Positions 8,875 through 16,930 of a stretch of DNA of 47,767 nucleotides are shown here, piece after piece (the first letter of the stretch is position 1; each line of letters opens with the position of its first letter). The translations under genes and the position numbers were made by a program. Origin of the DNA: Candidatus Abyssobacteria bacterium SURF_5 (GTDB lineage Bacteria; Abyssobacteria; SURF-5). The notes under the pieces were generated by a model, which had not been told where the DNA came from, searched no databases, and saw only the letters and a program-made list of their open reading frames with translations. The DNA is taken from assembly GCA_003598085.1 (NCBI GenBank), contig QZKU01000048.1, forward strand, positions 1 through 47,767, given 5' to 3'.

Positions 8875-8919
8875 CCATTTTGAGAAGGAAACGCTCGATC
8901 GGCCTTTTAGGGGACATCT

Positions 8920-9930
8920 GTGAGCGCCAGGAGTCGGATGGGTAAGGTTCTCGGTGAAAAATCTCGAGATTGGCTGTGCCGGCGCGCCGCCGAGTTTTCA
9001 AGCATTCCGGTGGAAGACCTGAAGGTTGTCAGCGACACAACCGAATTCATGAATATCCACCGGGGACACATCCTCGAATTGGACGGGCGGCATTTCCTGG
9101 TGACAGGCTACATCTACGAGGCTCGCTTCGGTCTCAGTGACGAGCCGAAATACTGGGTGAAAAAGGCGATAGATCTGGAAGCGGGGAGCCAGCAGATCGT
9201 CAAGCTTTCGCACCGTGAGGAGTTTCACATGCGTATCGGCCGCCTCAGGATTCGCTGCTACCGGAATCCGCACAAGGAAGCGCAGGTGCTTGAACTTGTC
9301 CGCGGGAACCCCAACTTCATGCAGGGGTATTCTCTGTTCGACGGGCGCGGGAACGAGGTGAGAGTGGTCGATATTATCCGCGGGAAAAGCATTTACGACG
9401 TCATCTTGAACATGAATACGACTCATGAGGAATACTTCTATGGCCCGTTTCCCGGAATTCTCAGAAAAGTCGCGGGCTGCATCGCATCTCTGCAGTTCCT
9501 GCACGATCACAATCTTTGCCACGGCGATATCCGGAACGACCATATCCTGATCGAGCAGGACACCGGGTTGTACCGGTGGATCGATTTCGACCTGACTCAG
9601 GATTTCTCCGACCTCGATATCTGGAGCGTCGGCAATATCCTGCAATTCTGTGTGGGAATGGGGATGAAGACGTTCCGGGAAGTTCTCCAATCAGATGATT
9701 ATCCGGCATCTGTAAAAAATGATCTGTGCGCCGATGACGCCTCGGCCTTTTACGAGCACAGGATCATGAACCTGCAGAAACTTTTCCCATATATTCCCGA
9801 CAGCCTTAACGACATCCTGCTTCACTTCGCAGTGAATACCAACCGATTTTACACCTCGATTTCTCAGATCGTTTCGGATATCGACGCTACGCTCGAGGAA
9901 ATGTCCTCTCCGACGGATACCAGGCCATGA
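8920..9930 (+). CDS. Protein-kinase/aminoglycoside-phosphotransferase-fold protein
   Basis: 336 residues. The catalytic loop reads HGDIRNDHIL (His201, Asp203), and IDFD a little later serves as the metal-binding DFG/DFD segment, so the protein has the ATP-grasping kinase fold of the APH/RIO/Ser-Thr kinase clan. A glycine-rich loop is not obvious, and the N-lobe lysine (VKKAIDLE or IVKLSHRE) is uncertain. The substrate is unknown. The GTG start at 8920 has AGGGGA 5 nt upstream. The stop overlaps the ATG of the histidine kinase gene (ATGA at 9927), so the two are translationally coupled, which suggests that it acts in the same signalling pathway. No transmembrane segment is visible. Confidence 0.75.
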   Translation: MSARSRMGKVLGEKSRDWLCRRAAEFSSIPVEDLKVVSDTTEFMNIHRGHILELDGRHFLVTGYIYEARFGLSDEPKYWVKKAIDLEAGSQQIVKLSHREEFHMRIGRLRIRCYRNPHKEAQVLELVRGNPNFMQGYSLFDGRGNEVRVVDIIRGKSIYDVILNMNTTHEEYFYGPFPGILRKVAGCIASLQFLHDHNLCHGDIRNDHILIEQDTGLYRWIDFDLTQDFSDLDIWSVGNILQFCVGMGMKTFREVLQSDDYPASVKNDLCADDASAFYEHRIMNLQKLFPYIPDSLNDILLHFAVNTNRFYTSISQIVSDIDATLEEMSSPTDTRP

Positions 9931-11450
9931 AACTGCTGAAGCTGAAGAAGAGAATCGGAATCGGTGTCCGCCTGGCTATTATGGTGGCGGTGCTGATCGT
10001 GCTTTCCACCGGTTCCTTTGCATTCTTCAGCCTGATGAAGCAGCGCAGCGAAGCGATGGAACTGTTTGTCCACAACTCGATCAATATGTGCCGGTCACTC
10101 GAGCGCATCCTGCGGTTCAGCATGCTCGAAAACCGTCGCGACGAGATACAAGCGGCAATCCAGCAGATCGCCAAAGAAGACGATATCGACGGCGTGACGC
10201 TGGTGAGCCATCGCGGAGATATTGTTTACGGGGATGCGTTACAGGACCCCGAAAAAGTGACTATCGGGGACAACCGCTGTTCCGGCTGCCACGGCAACGG
10301 CTCGGAGCAGCCGCTTCCGCGGCTGGCTGAGCCGGCAGAGGTTCGGCTGCTGCATGATGCGAAGGTGGCGGAAGTGAGCCTGCCGATCTATAATGATCCG
10401 GCCTGCGCGAATGCGGCCTGTCATGCTCATACGCCGGCCGAAAGCGTGTTGGGCATCATGCAAATGAACATTTCCTATGCGCAAACAAACGAGATGTTGA
10501 ACCGCTCGTATTTTCAGCTCATGGCGCTTTCCATCGTGATCGCCCTGGTCACTTCGCTCATCGTCATGGCGCTCATCCGGCGCTGGGTGTCCAACCCGGT
10601 GAAGGACCTGCTCGACGGCACCCGCCGTGTTGCCGAAGGCGAGATCGGCCATATCATTCCGGTCGGCGAGGCCGAGCTCGGCGGGCTGGCGCGTGCTTTC
10701 AACAAGATGCAGGAGAAACTGCTCTCCAGCCAGCGACAACTTGTCACCGCCGAGAAGCTCGCGTCGATTGGAAAACTCGCTGCGTCGGTCGCGCACGAGA
10801 TCAACAATCCCTTGACCGGCATCTTGACGTTTGCGGAGGATCTGGCGGAGAATGCCGATCACAGCGATCCGCGCCGGTCCGATTTCGAAGTGATCCGGCG
10901 GCAGGCCGTCCGCTGCCGGGAGATCGTTCGGCAGTTGCTGGATTTCTCGCGCCAGGAGAAACCGAATCTGCGGCCGGTGAATGTCAACGAGGTCCTGGTG
11001 CATACGATCGAGTTTATCTCCAAACAGGCGATCTTCAGGAACATCGTGATCACGACTGACCTTGAGAACGATCTGCCTCCGGTGATCGCGGACCCGATTC
11101 AGATAGAGCAGGTGATGCTCGATCTGCTTGTGAATGCCGCTGAGGCCATGTCCGACGGCGGAAACATATTCATTTCTTCGCTGTCGCATCAACGTTCGCA
11201 TGAGGTCGAGGTGGTCGTGCGGGATACCGGGCCGGGCATTGCGGAGGAGAATCTTCCGAGAATATTCGAGCCCTTTTTCTCCACGAAGGGCGGCAAATCA
11301 ATGGGAATCGGCCTCGCAGTCAGTTGGAACATAATTAATCAACATGGCGGCAGGCTCGAGGTCGAGTCGAAGCTGGGTGAGGGAGTCACTTTCCACATCA
11401 TGATGCCTTGGGGAAAGGCGGCGCCGGCCTCGGCCGACGCGGTCGTATGA
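9927..11450 (+). CDS. Membrane sensor histidine kinase with haem c-type sensor domain
   Basis: 507 residues. Order: transmembrane helix (about 14-36); extracytoplasmic domain with a canonical CSGCH haem c motif at 118-122 and a second, spaced variant CANAACH (CX4CH) at 160-166; second helix (about 195-213); HAMP domain; dimerisation/phosphoacceptor domain with His290 in VAHEINNPLTG; and a HATPase domain with DLLVNAAEAM, DTGPGI, FEPFFSTK and GIGLA. The haem motifs suggest sensing of redox state, NO, CO or another haem ligand outside the membrane. It lies just downstream of dsrMKJOP and is coupled to the kinase-fold gene before it; the response regulator follows. Control of the dsr or related energy genes is inference. 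Confidence 0.93.
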   Translation: MKLLKLKKRIGIGVRLAIMVAVLIVLSTGSFAFFSLMKQRSEAMELFVHNSINMCRSLERILRFSMLENRRDEIQAAIQQIAKEDDIDGVTLVSHRGDIVYGDALQDPEKVTIGDNRCSGCHGNGSEQPLPRLAEPAEVRLLHDAKVAEVSLPIYNDPACANAACHAHTPAESVLGIMQMNISYAQTNEMLNRSYFQLMALSIVIALVTSLIVMALIRRWVSNPVKDLLDGTRRVAEGEIGHIIPVGEAELGGLARAFNKMQEKLLSSQRQLVTAEKLASIGKLAASVAHEINNPLTGILTFAEDLAENADHSDPRRSDFEVIRRQAVRCREIVRQLLDFSRQEKPNLRPVNVNEVLVHTIEFISKQAIFRNIVITTDLENDLPPVIADPIQIEQVMLDLLVNAAEAMSDGGNIFISSLSHQRSHEVEVVVRDTGPGIAEENLPRIFEPFFSTKGGKSMGIGLAVSWNIINQHGGRLEVESKLGEGVTFHIMMPWGKAAPASADAVV

Positions 11451-11463
11451 GACGGAGATGCGT

Positions 11464-12243
11464 ATGGCTGAACGCGTGAAAGTGCTCGTCGTTGACGATG
11501 AAGAGATCGTTCTTCAAAGCGTGCGGAAAGTGCTGAAGTCGGATGAGGAGCATGAGTTCGTGATAGATTCGGTGCTCTCGCCGGATGAGGGACTGCGCCT
11601 GCTGGATGCAGGGAAGTATGATGTTGTGGTGACCGACCTGATGATGCCGGGAATCGACGGCCTCCAGCTTATCGACCGCGTTCGGCAGGTCGACCGCGAC
11701 GCGCGGATCATCATGATCACCGGCTATGCCACGATGCGAACCGCCCTGCAGGCATTGCGCAAGGGCGCATTCGATTACATCGCGAAGCCGTTCACGAAAG
11801 AGGAGCTGCGGACCGTTGTGAAGAACGCGGCACAAGTGAAGAAGGTGTCTGAGGGCGCCGAAGAACCGGTCGAGGTCGCGGCCACCGACGAGATTCGCAG
11901 CTTCTTCAACCAGACCTACGCGCGGATGCTTCCCGATGGCACCATGTATTTCGGCGTTGAACCCGGTTTTCTTGCCACGATTGGCGCGCCGTTGAGCATC
12001 GAGATATCAAAAATCGGGGAGACCGTTCCCCAAGGGTTGCCCTTTGCCACCATAACCGGCTCGAATATGCGCGTGTTCAATCTGCGCGCTCCGTTCAGCG
12101 CGAGAATCGTCGAAATCAATGAAAAGGCTGTGCGAGATTTCTCGATCGTCCGCGAGGACCCTCGCGGCGAGGGCTGGCTGCTGCATGTGATCCCGACGGA
12201 TTTCCAGAATGAGTTGGAAAATATCACGCCGCTTCAAGAATAA
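11464..12243 (+). CDS. Response regulator with a GcvH-like (lipoyl-lysine-less) output domain
   Basis: 259 residues from the ATG at 11464; GGAG at 11454-11457 is 6 nt away, whereas the ATG at 11458 touches it. Residues 1-120 are a receiver domain: DDEE acidic pocket, phosphoacceptor Asp58 in VVTDLMMPGID, and the lysine in IAKPFTKEEL. Residues about 145-250 match glycine-cleavage H protein: a DGTMYFGVEPGFLATIGAPL segment, then RAPFSARIVEINE and REDPRGEGWLLHVIPTD. In GcvH the lipoylated lysine sits in ESVKAAS before APVSG; here that segment reads TGSNMRVFN, so the lysine is absent. No DNA-binding or AAA+ domain is present, so the output is probably protein-protein interaction or ligand binding. 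Confidence 0.88.
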   Translation: MAERVKVLVVDDEEIVLQSVRKVLKSDEEHEFVIDSVLSPDEGLRLLDAGKYDVVVTDLMMPGIDGLQLIDRVRQVDRDARIIMITGYATMRTALQALRKGAFDYIAKPFTKEELRTVVKNAAQVKKVSEGAEEPVEVAATDEIRSFFNQTYARMLPDGTMYFGVEPGFLATIGAPLSIEISKIGETVPQGLPFATITGSNMRVFNLRAPFSARIVEINEKAVRDFSIVREDPRGEGWLLHVIPTDFQNELENITPLQE

Positions 12244-12259
12244 GAATCAATGGCAGGGT

Positions 12260-14629
12260 CTACCGCCCATAGATCAGCGACATGCTCATGATCTCGTCGT
12301 ACGGCTTGACGTGAAACAGCGGAAATTCGATCAAGGGGAGATCATCGGTTAATACCGGTGCGCCCTGCACATAGTATTTCGCGGAATCCTCATCGAGCAG
12401 GAGCAGCGAGAACATGTCTTTTGCGCCGGGCGCTTCCTTCATGTACAGAGAGAGGTCGTCCCTGACTTCCGGCCTGAGGAAGTAGGCGGCAAAAGCGCCT
12501 CTGTCGATATCAAGCCTTTCCGGCGTCGCCAGCAGATAAGTGCCCAGCCGGTTGACCGATCCCCAGACCGACGTGTGCGGGAACACCTCCATGAACGTCC
12601 GCACCAGCATCTTGTATTGCGCCTCCGTGGATGCCGGTATTGGAATCCATTGGCAGACGATGCCGCCAGGCGACAGCCGCCGCTTGCACAATTCATAGAA
12701 CTCCTTGGTATACAGATTGACCGTGCCCGCGCTGTAGGGCGGCGGCGGCGGGTCTATGGTGATAAGATCATATTTCTTGTCTGAAAGCAAAAGGTAGTTG
12801 CGCCCGTCGGCAATGATTCCGCGCGCGCCGGGTTCGGTCAGCATCGATGGGTCTTCCTGATAATATTGAAAGGAGTCCACGACGTCCGGACACAACTCGA
12901 CGAAATCGACGTCCATGCCCGCGTGTCTGGCCGAAACGAACGTCGTCCCCATCCCGAAACATATGATCAGGACTTTCTTCGGATTCTGCATCATCGCGAG
13001 CGGGAGGTGCGCCATCAACTGCGTCTCGGCGTGGCGATACGTCATCGAGATGCCGTTGACCGTCAGCAGGCGCGTGCCTTCTTCATCCTCCGCAACGGCG
13101 ACGGCGGCCGTGGCATCCTCATTAAACGCGATTACCTTCCAATCTCGATTCGTTCGCTGTTGCATCAGGCGGACCGAAAGCGTCTCCATCAGATCGTTGC
13201 CGATGGGAAAACCGGCCATGGGAAGGACAACGAGAACGGCGGCCGCATAATTCAACGCGCCGGATTCGCGCTCCCTGACCGCGAGAAACAGCAGACCGAG
13301 TCCGCAGCAGATGCTCAACAGGATGAGCGCAAGCATGCTGTTCTTGGAGCCGAACAGCGGGATCAGGATGAATCCGGCAATGAATGAGCCGATGATTGCC
13401 CCGACCGTGTTGACGGCGTATACCGTACCCGTCTGTCTTCCGAGCGTGCCGAGCCGCCGCGCATAAATCTTCACCACGAGCGGAAACACCGCCCCCATCA
13501 AGAGGGTCGGTGGCAAGACGACAATTGCGGTGCTGAAGAAGTTGATGGCGATGAAGGCGACGGGATTGGACTTCAGCGAATAGGGGCTGAACGGCAGCCG
13601 CTGGAAAAGCACGAGGCCGGCGAGCACGGTCAGACCGATGAGTATCTCAAGCCATCCGAAAACCGTCAGCGGTTTCTTTATGCCATCTACATGTCGTGAG
13701 AAAAGGAAGCTTCCGCCGGTGATGCCCAGCAGATACACCGTGAGAATCATGGAAAAAGAGTAGATGGAGCTTCCGAGCAAAAACACCAGGATTCGTGACC
13801 ATAAGACCTCGTATGCCAGCGCCGCCATCCCGGAAAGGCCGAAGATCAGGAGAATAAGCCGCAGGTTTGCCGGATGATACGTGCTGTCTTCGGCTTCGCG
13901 GGCCGGGAGCTCTTCAGGATCGTCTGCGGGAAGGTTCGGGCCGATCATGTAATATATTATCAGGGCCGCTATTCCGATCAGGATATTTATGGAGACGGCG
14001 AGCCATTCCGAGCGGCTGACCCCGATCCATCCCAATAAGACGAAGCCGGCGAGGAAACATCCTGAGAGCGCGCCCAAAGTGTTGACGGCGTACAAAGAGC
14101 CGACTGCGGCGCCTGACCGGTCCATCTGTTTCACGATGAACTTCGAGAGTACCGGCAACGTAGCTCCCATCATGGTTGTGGGGACGATGAGGACTCCGGC
14201 CGACATGAGAAATTTCGCGAGGCTCATCAGATAGGGGGACGCTTCCATCGTCTGGTAAAGGAACCGGTAAGCCGGGTTCAGTGCCGAGAGCGCGAACGGG
14301 AGCAGCAATGCGCAAATACCGATCCCGATTTCAAAAAAAGCATAGACGCGGAGCGGGTCTCGCCTTTTATCTATCCGGCTGCCGACGAGGATGCTGCCGA
14401 GGGCCAGGCCGCCCATAAACGCAACGAGCACCGTGCTGATGGAATAGACGGTGATCCCGAAAATGAGCGTGAGCCTGCGCGTCCATACGATCTCGTAAAT
14501 CAGCGCCGACATCCCGGACAAGAAGAAGAGTACGTAGTAGATGCTGCCTTTGATGGAATCGCGGGAGTGGACGAGGAGAACGCTATCAGCAGGTTTCTCG
14601 CAGAGTTGCGATGAACTTCCTTCCATCAT
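12260..14629 (-). CDS. Fused MFS-type membrane / spermidine synthase-like protein
   Basis: 789 residues. The N-terminal two thirds hold about 12-14 helices in two related halves, each opening with the same motif (SGMSALIYEIVWTRRL and SGMAALAYEVLWSRIL). The C-terminal domain is a Rossmann methyltransferase-like polyamine synthase domain with ICFGMGTTFVSAR, IIADGRNYLL and TIDPPPPPYSAGT. This fused family is common in bacteria, but its substrate is unestablished and it need not make spermidine. Two adjacent ATGs (14629 and 14626) follow AAAGGA, and the second has the better spacing. It converges on the response regulator gene with a 16-nt gap. Confidence 0.9.
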   Translation of the reverse strand: MMEGSSSQLCEKPADSVLLVHSRDSIKGSIYYVLFFLSGMSALIYEIVWTRRLTLIFGITVYSISTVLVAFMGGLALGSILVGSRIDKRRDPLRVYAFFEIGIGICALLLPFALSALNPAYRFLYQTMEASPYLMSLAKFLMSAGVLIVPTTMMGATLPVLSKFIVKQMDRSGAAVGSLYAVNTLGALSGCFLAGFVLLGWIGVSRSEWLAVSINILIGIAALIIYYMIGPNLPADDPEELPAREAEDSTYHPANLRLILLIFGLSGMAALAYEVLWSRILVFLLGSSIYSFSMILTVYLLGITGGSFLFSRHVDGIKKPLTVFGWLEILIGLTVLAGLVLFQRLPFSPYSLKSNPVAFIAINFFSTAIVVLPPTLLMGAVFPLVVKIYARRLGTLGRQTGTVYAVNTVGAIIGSFIAGFILIPLFGSKNSMLALILLSICCGLGLLFLAVRERESGALNYAAAVLVVLPMAGFPIGNDLMETLSVRLMQQRTNRDWKVIAFNEDATAAVAVAEDEEGTRLLTVNGISMTYRHAETQLMAHLPLAMMQNPKKVLIICFGMGTTFVSARHAGMDVDFVELCPDVVDSFQYYQEDPSMLTEPGARGIIADGRNYLLLSDKKYDLITIDPPPPPYSAGTVNLYTKEFYELCKRRLSPGGIVCQWIPIPASTEAQYKMLVRTFMEVFPHTSVWGSVNRLGTYLLATPERLDIDRGAFAAYFLRPEVRDDLSLYMKEAPGAKDMFSLLLLDEDSAKYYVQGAPVLTDDLPLIEFPLFHVKPYDEIMSMSLIYGR

Positions 14630-14710
14630 AAATCCTTTTGAGAACGTCTGTGTTCAACTCGACCTCCCGCCACCTGCGAAAGGGACATGAAAATGTAGAA
14701 ACTCCGCATC

Positions 14711-14740
14711 ATTTTATGCGATACACCATAATAAAGTCAA
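14711..14740 (-). promoter_or_regulatory. Candidate sigma70-type promoter of the MFS/spermidine synthase-like gene
   Basis: On the minus strand TTGACT (14740-14735) and TAAAAT (14716-14711) are separated by 18 bp and lie about 80 nt upstream of the ATG at 14629. The rest of the gap 14630-14898 shows no gene or clear repeat. Confidence 0.55.
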
Positions 14741-14898
14741 ACCCGCGCATGAGGCGAAATCAGGAGAATGCGGTCTCTTTGAGATTTAAATATTGGAGCG
14801 TGGTGCAGGAAAATCCCGGATGCTCAATGAGGGCGAAATTTTGATGGGCGGTGAAAGTTGGGCTAATCATGATTCCGGAGAGCATGATTGACGTATCG

Positions 14899-16482
14899 TT
14901 ATGTCGCAGCCTTGTCGCTCTTTTCCGGTGTCGCTTCTGCACGACGTTCAAGAGAAGCTCTTGAAAAACCTAATAATCCCAGTATCTTCCGGAGCCTGCG
15001 CTTGAAAGTTCTGAAGCTGGAAAAATCTCGGAGTGTTGACCGGATGAACGGGAAGGTGAAGAAATACTTCGGATTGAAAACAAATGCCGTTATCAGGGCC
15101 GTAAGGTAAATACCTGTTTTGGCTCTGAGAAGACTGTGTCCGCTCAAGGTTGGACCGTCAATCAGCGGCCTCATTTCGGCGATGACGAGATAGTCCGTTG
15201 CCTGCAGAGGATGAGCTATGAAGCCATTAGTAAGAGCATGTTCATACATTTCAGTGCCTGGCATCGGCATCGCGATGTTTAGCTGAGGCAGCATCCCGAT
15301 CTTTGCCAGTTTGAGCGCCATTTTCCAGGTCGCCCACAGGGTTTGCTTTGTCTCGGGAGGGATGCCGAGAATAAAGAACCCGCTTACCGGAATGCCCTTC
15401 CTGCGAACGCGCCGAACGCTTTCGACAACTCCTTTCAACTTCAGCCGTTTCTTTATCACGCTATCGAGAAACTCCTGGTCCCCATGCTCGATGGCGACCG
15501 TCACTTCCGAGCAATTGGCCCGCGCCAGCGCATCAACGAGTTCCTGAGGTATCCTGTCGGCTCTGATTCCATTTGGAAGCGAGAAGGTCGCCTCCGGAAG
15601 GCGTTGGGCTATTAGCTCGCATATTTGAACTGCCCTCTTGATATCAAACGTGAAATTGCTGTCTTCGATCGTAAAGACGCTTATCCCATAATTCTCGTGT
15701 AACTGTTCCATTTCAGCGACTATATGCTGAGGCGGTCTGCCGCGCCATTTTCTGCCTTCCAGAAGATGAACGCTGCAGAAATTGCATCTGTATGGGCATC
15801 CTCGACTTGTCAGGATCGGCGCCCAGCGGCGGCCATGTCCTCCCCGCACCGTAGTGTCCAGTGCGGCCGCCTCAAAATAACGCTCCATTGGAAGCAGATG
15901 GTATGCAGGCACTAATGACGTCAACTCGAATGCCCTCGCAAGAGGATTGCTGCAGACTTTCCCATTTGCTTTCCACAAGAGTGAGCCGACTTCAGAAAGG
16001 GGTCGCGTTCCTCCCAGTGCTTCACATAACTCAACTGCCGGTATTTCTCCCTCACCACGCACAACAAAATCCACTGCCTCTTCCGAAATGGCCTCCTGCG
16101 GAACACTTGAAGGGTGCACGCCCCCCATCACCACAGGGACTTTGGGCAATACGCGTTTCGCCAGGCGAGCGACTCGAAGAGCGCTTGGAAACTGAGGAGT
16201 CGAGGAGTTTGAGATTCCGATAAGATCGGGGCGGAAATCATTGAATATTTCTACTACTGCTTCTTCGGGCATTCCCTCATCGCTCAGATCGGGATGCACG
16301 CTCGAAGGCAGTAACGTGCTCCATCCTTCGGCTGCAATATCCAGCAAGCGGACCTCGCGACCTGCTTGCTCAAGCGCAGCGGCCACATACCCGATTCCCA
16401 GCGGCGGTATCACTGTAAAATATGCCGACATGCGTGGCGAAACAATCATCCATGGCCGTATCAAGAGCACTTTTTGAGTCAT
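14899..16482 (-). CDS. B12-binding-domain radical SAM protein
   Basis: 527 residues. The N-terminal cobalamin-binding-like domain (about 1-140) has PPLGIGYVAAALEQAG and a VVMGGVHPS strand. The radical SAM core has the cluster-binding CX3CX2C in CPYRCNFC (Cys229, 233, 236), followed by EDSNFTFD and GFFILGIPPET motifs. Such enzymes carry out methylations, ring rearrangements and C-C bond formation; the substrate cannot be told. It is transcribed alone on the minus strand, divergently from the envelope cluster. The ATG at 16482 has only a weak upstream site. The C-terminus has a hydrophobic run (YLTALITAFVFN) that may touch the membrane. Confidence 0.88.
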   Translation of the reverse strand: MTQKVLLIRPWMIVSPRMSAYFTVIPPLGIGYVAAALEQAGREVRLLDIAAEGWSTLLPSSVHPDLSDEGMPEEAVVEIFNDFRPDLIGISNSSTPQFPSALRVARLAKRVLPKVPVVMGGVHPSSVPQEAISEEAVDFVVRGEGEIPAVELCEALGGTRPLSEVGSLLWKANGKVCSNPLARAFELTSLVPAYHLLPMERYFEAAALDTTVRGGHGRRWAPILTSRGCPYRCNFCSVHLLEGRKWRGRPPQHIVAEMEQLHENYGISVFTIEDSNFTFDIKRAVQICELIAQRLPEATFSLPNGIRADRIPQELVDALARANCSEVTVAIEHGDQEFLDSVIKKRLKLKGVVESVRRVRRKGIPVSGFFILGIPPETKQTLWATWKMALKLAKIGMLPQLNIAMPMPGTEMYEHALTNGFIAHPLQATDYLVIAEMRPLIDGPTLSGHSLLRAKTGIYLTALITAFVFNPKYFFTFPFIRSTLRDFSSFRTFKRRLRKILGLLGFSRASLERRAEATPEKSDKAAT

Positions 16483-16930
16483 GTTCGAGAGGTCTTACTG
16501 GGGAGCGTTAAGATATAAGCTTGCAAGGCCTTTTCGTGTATGCGAATGGTTGTTATTTTTTCCCGGCGGCTATTCCTCAGTCTCCGGATATTCTATTCAA
16601 GAATGCAGTTAAAGTCAACCGTGCCCTCTTCGCTTCGATGCGAGAATCAGCTAGTGACGACGAGCCGGCTGCTTGACTTTTTCTCTGCGAACTCTGTATA
16701 GTTAAATCAAATTGTGATAAAGCTTTAAAGAGCAGAGCGGGTGAAATTGTCCGAGCGCCGAAGTTACATTTTTTTCTTTACTGCGAGTGTCGTATCTTTC
16801 CCAACCTCCTGTCGAAATAATCCGCCATCCTCCAGAAAACCAGGAGTATTTCCTCGTCTCTTTTGCTTTGCTTCAGTCCTCTGTTGGCGGGCTGAATTCC
16901 CTTTGTTCAAAAGCGGGAACAATTGGTTCA
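16483..16930 (+). other. Divergent intergenic region
   Basis: About 450 nt between the divergent radical SAM and YfhO-like genes. It contains the candidate forward promoter at 16673-16702. An open frame extends upstream from 16931 to a GTG at 16787, but it has no ribosome-binding site and would put a polar extension before the first membrane helix, so I leave it out. No RNA gene or repeat was recognised. Confidence 0.4.
16673..16702 (+). promoter_or_regulatory. Candidate sigma70-type promoter of the envelope cluster
   Basis: TTGACT (16673-16678), an 18-bp spacer and TATAGT (16697-16702) lie about 230 nt upstream of the YfhO-like gene start at 16931. Confidence 0.55.

Noticed and set aside
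12260-14629. Polyamine biosynthesis gene
   Set aside because: Only the C-terminal domain resembles spermidine synthase; the membrane fusion family has no proven polyamine role, and no speD/speA-like partner is nearby.
16787-16930. N-terminal extension of the YfhO-like protein
   Set aside because: Starts with GTG without a ribosome-binding site and adds a stretch not expected before the first helix.
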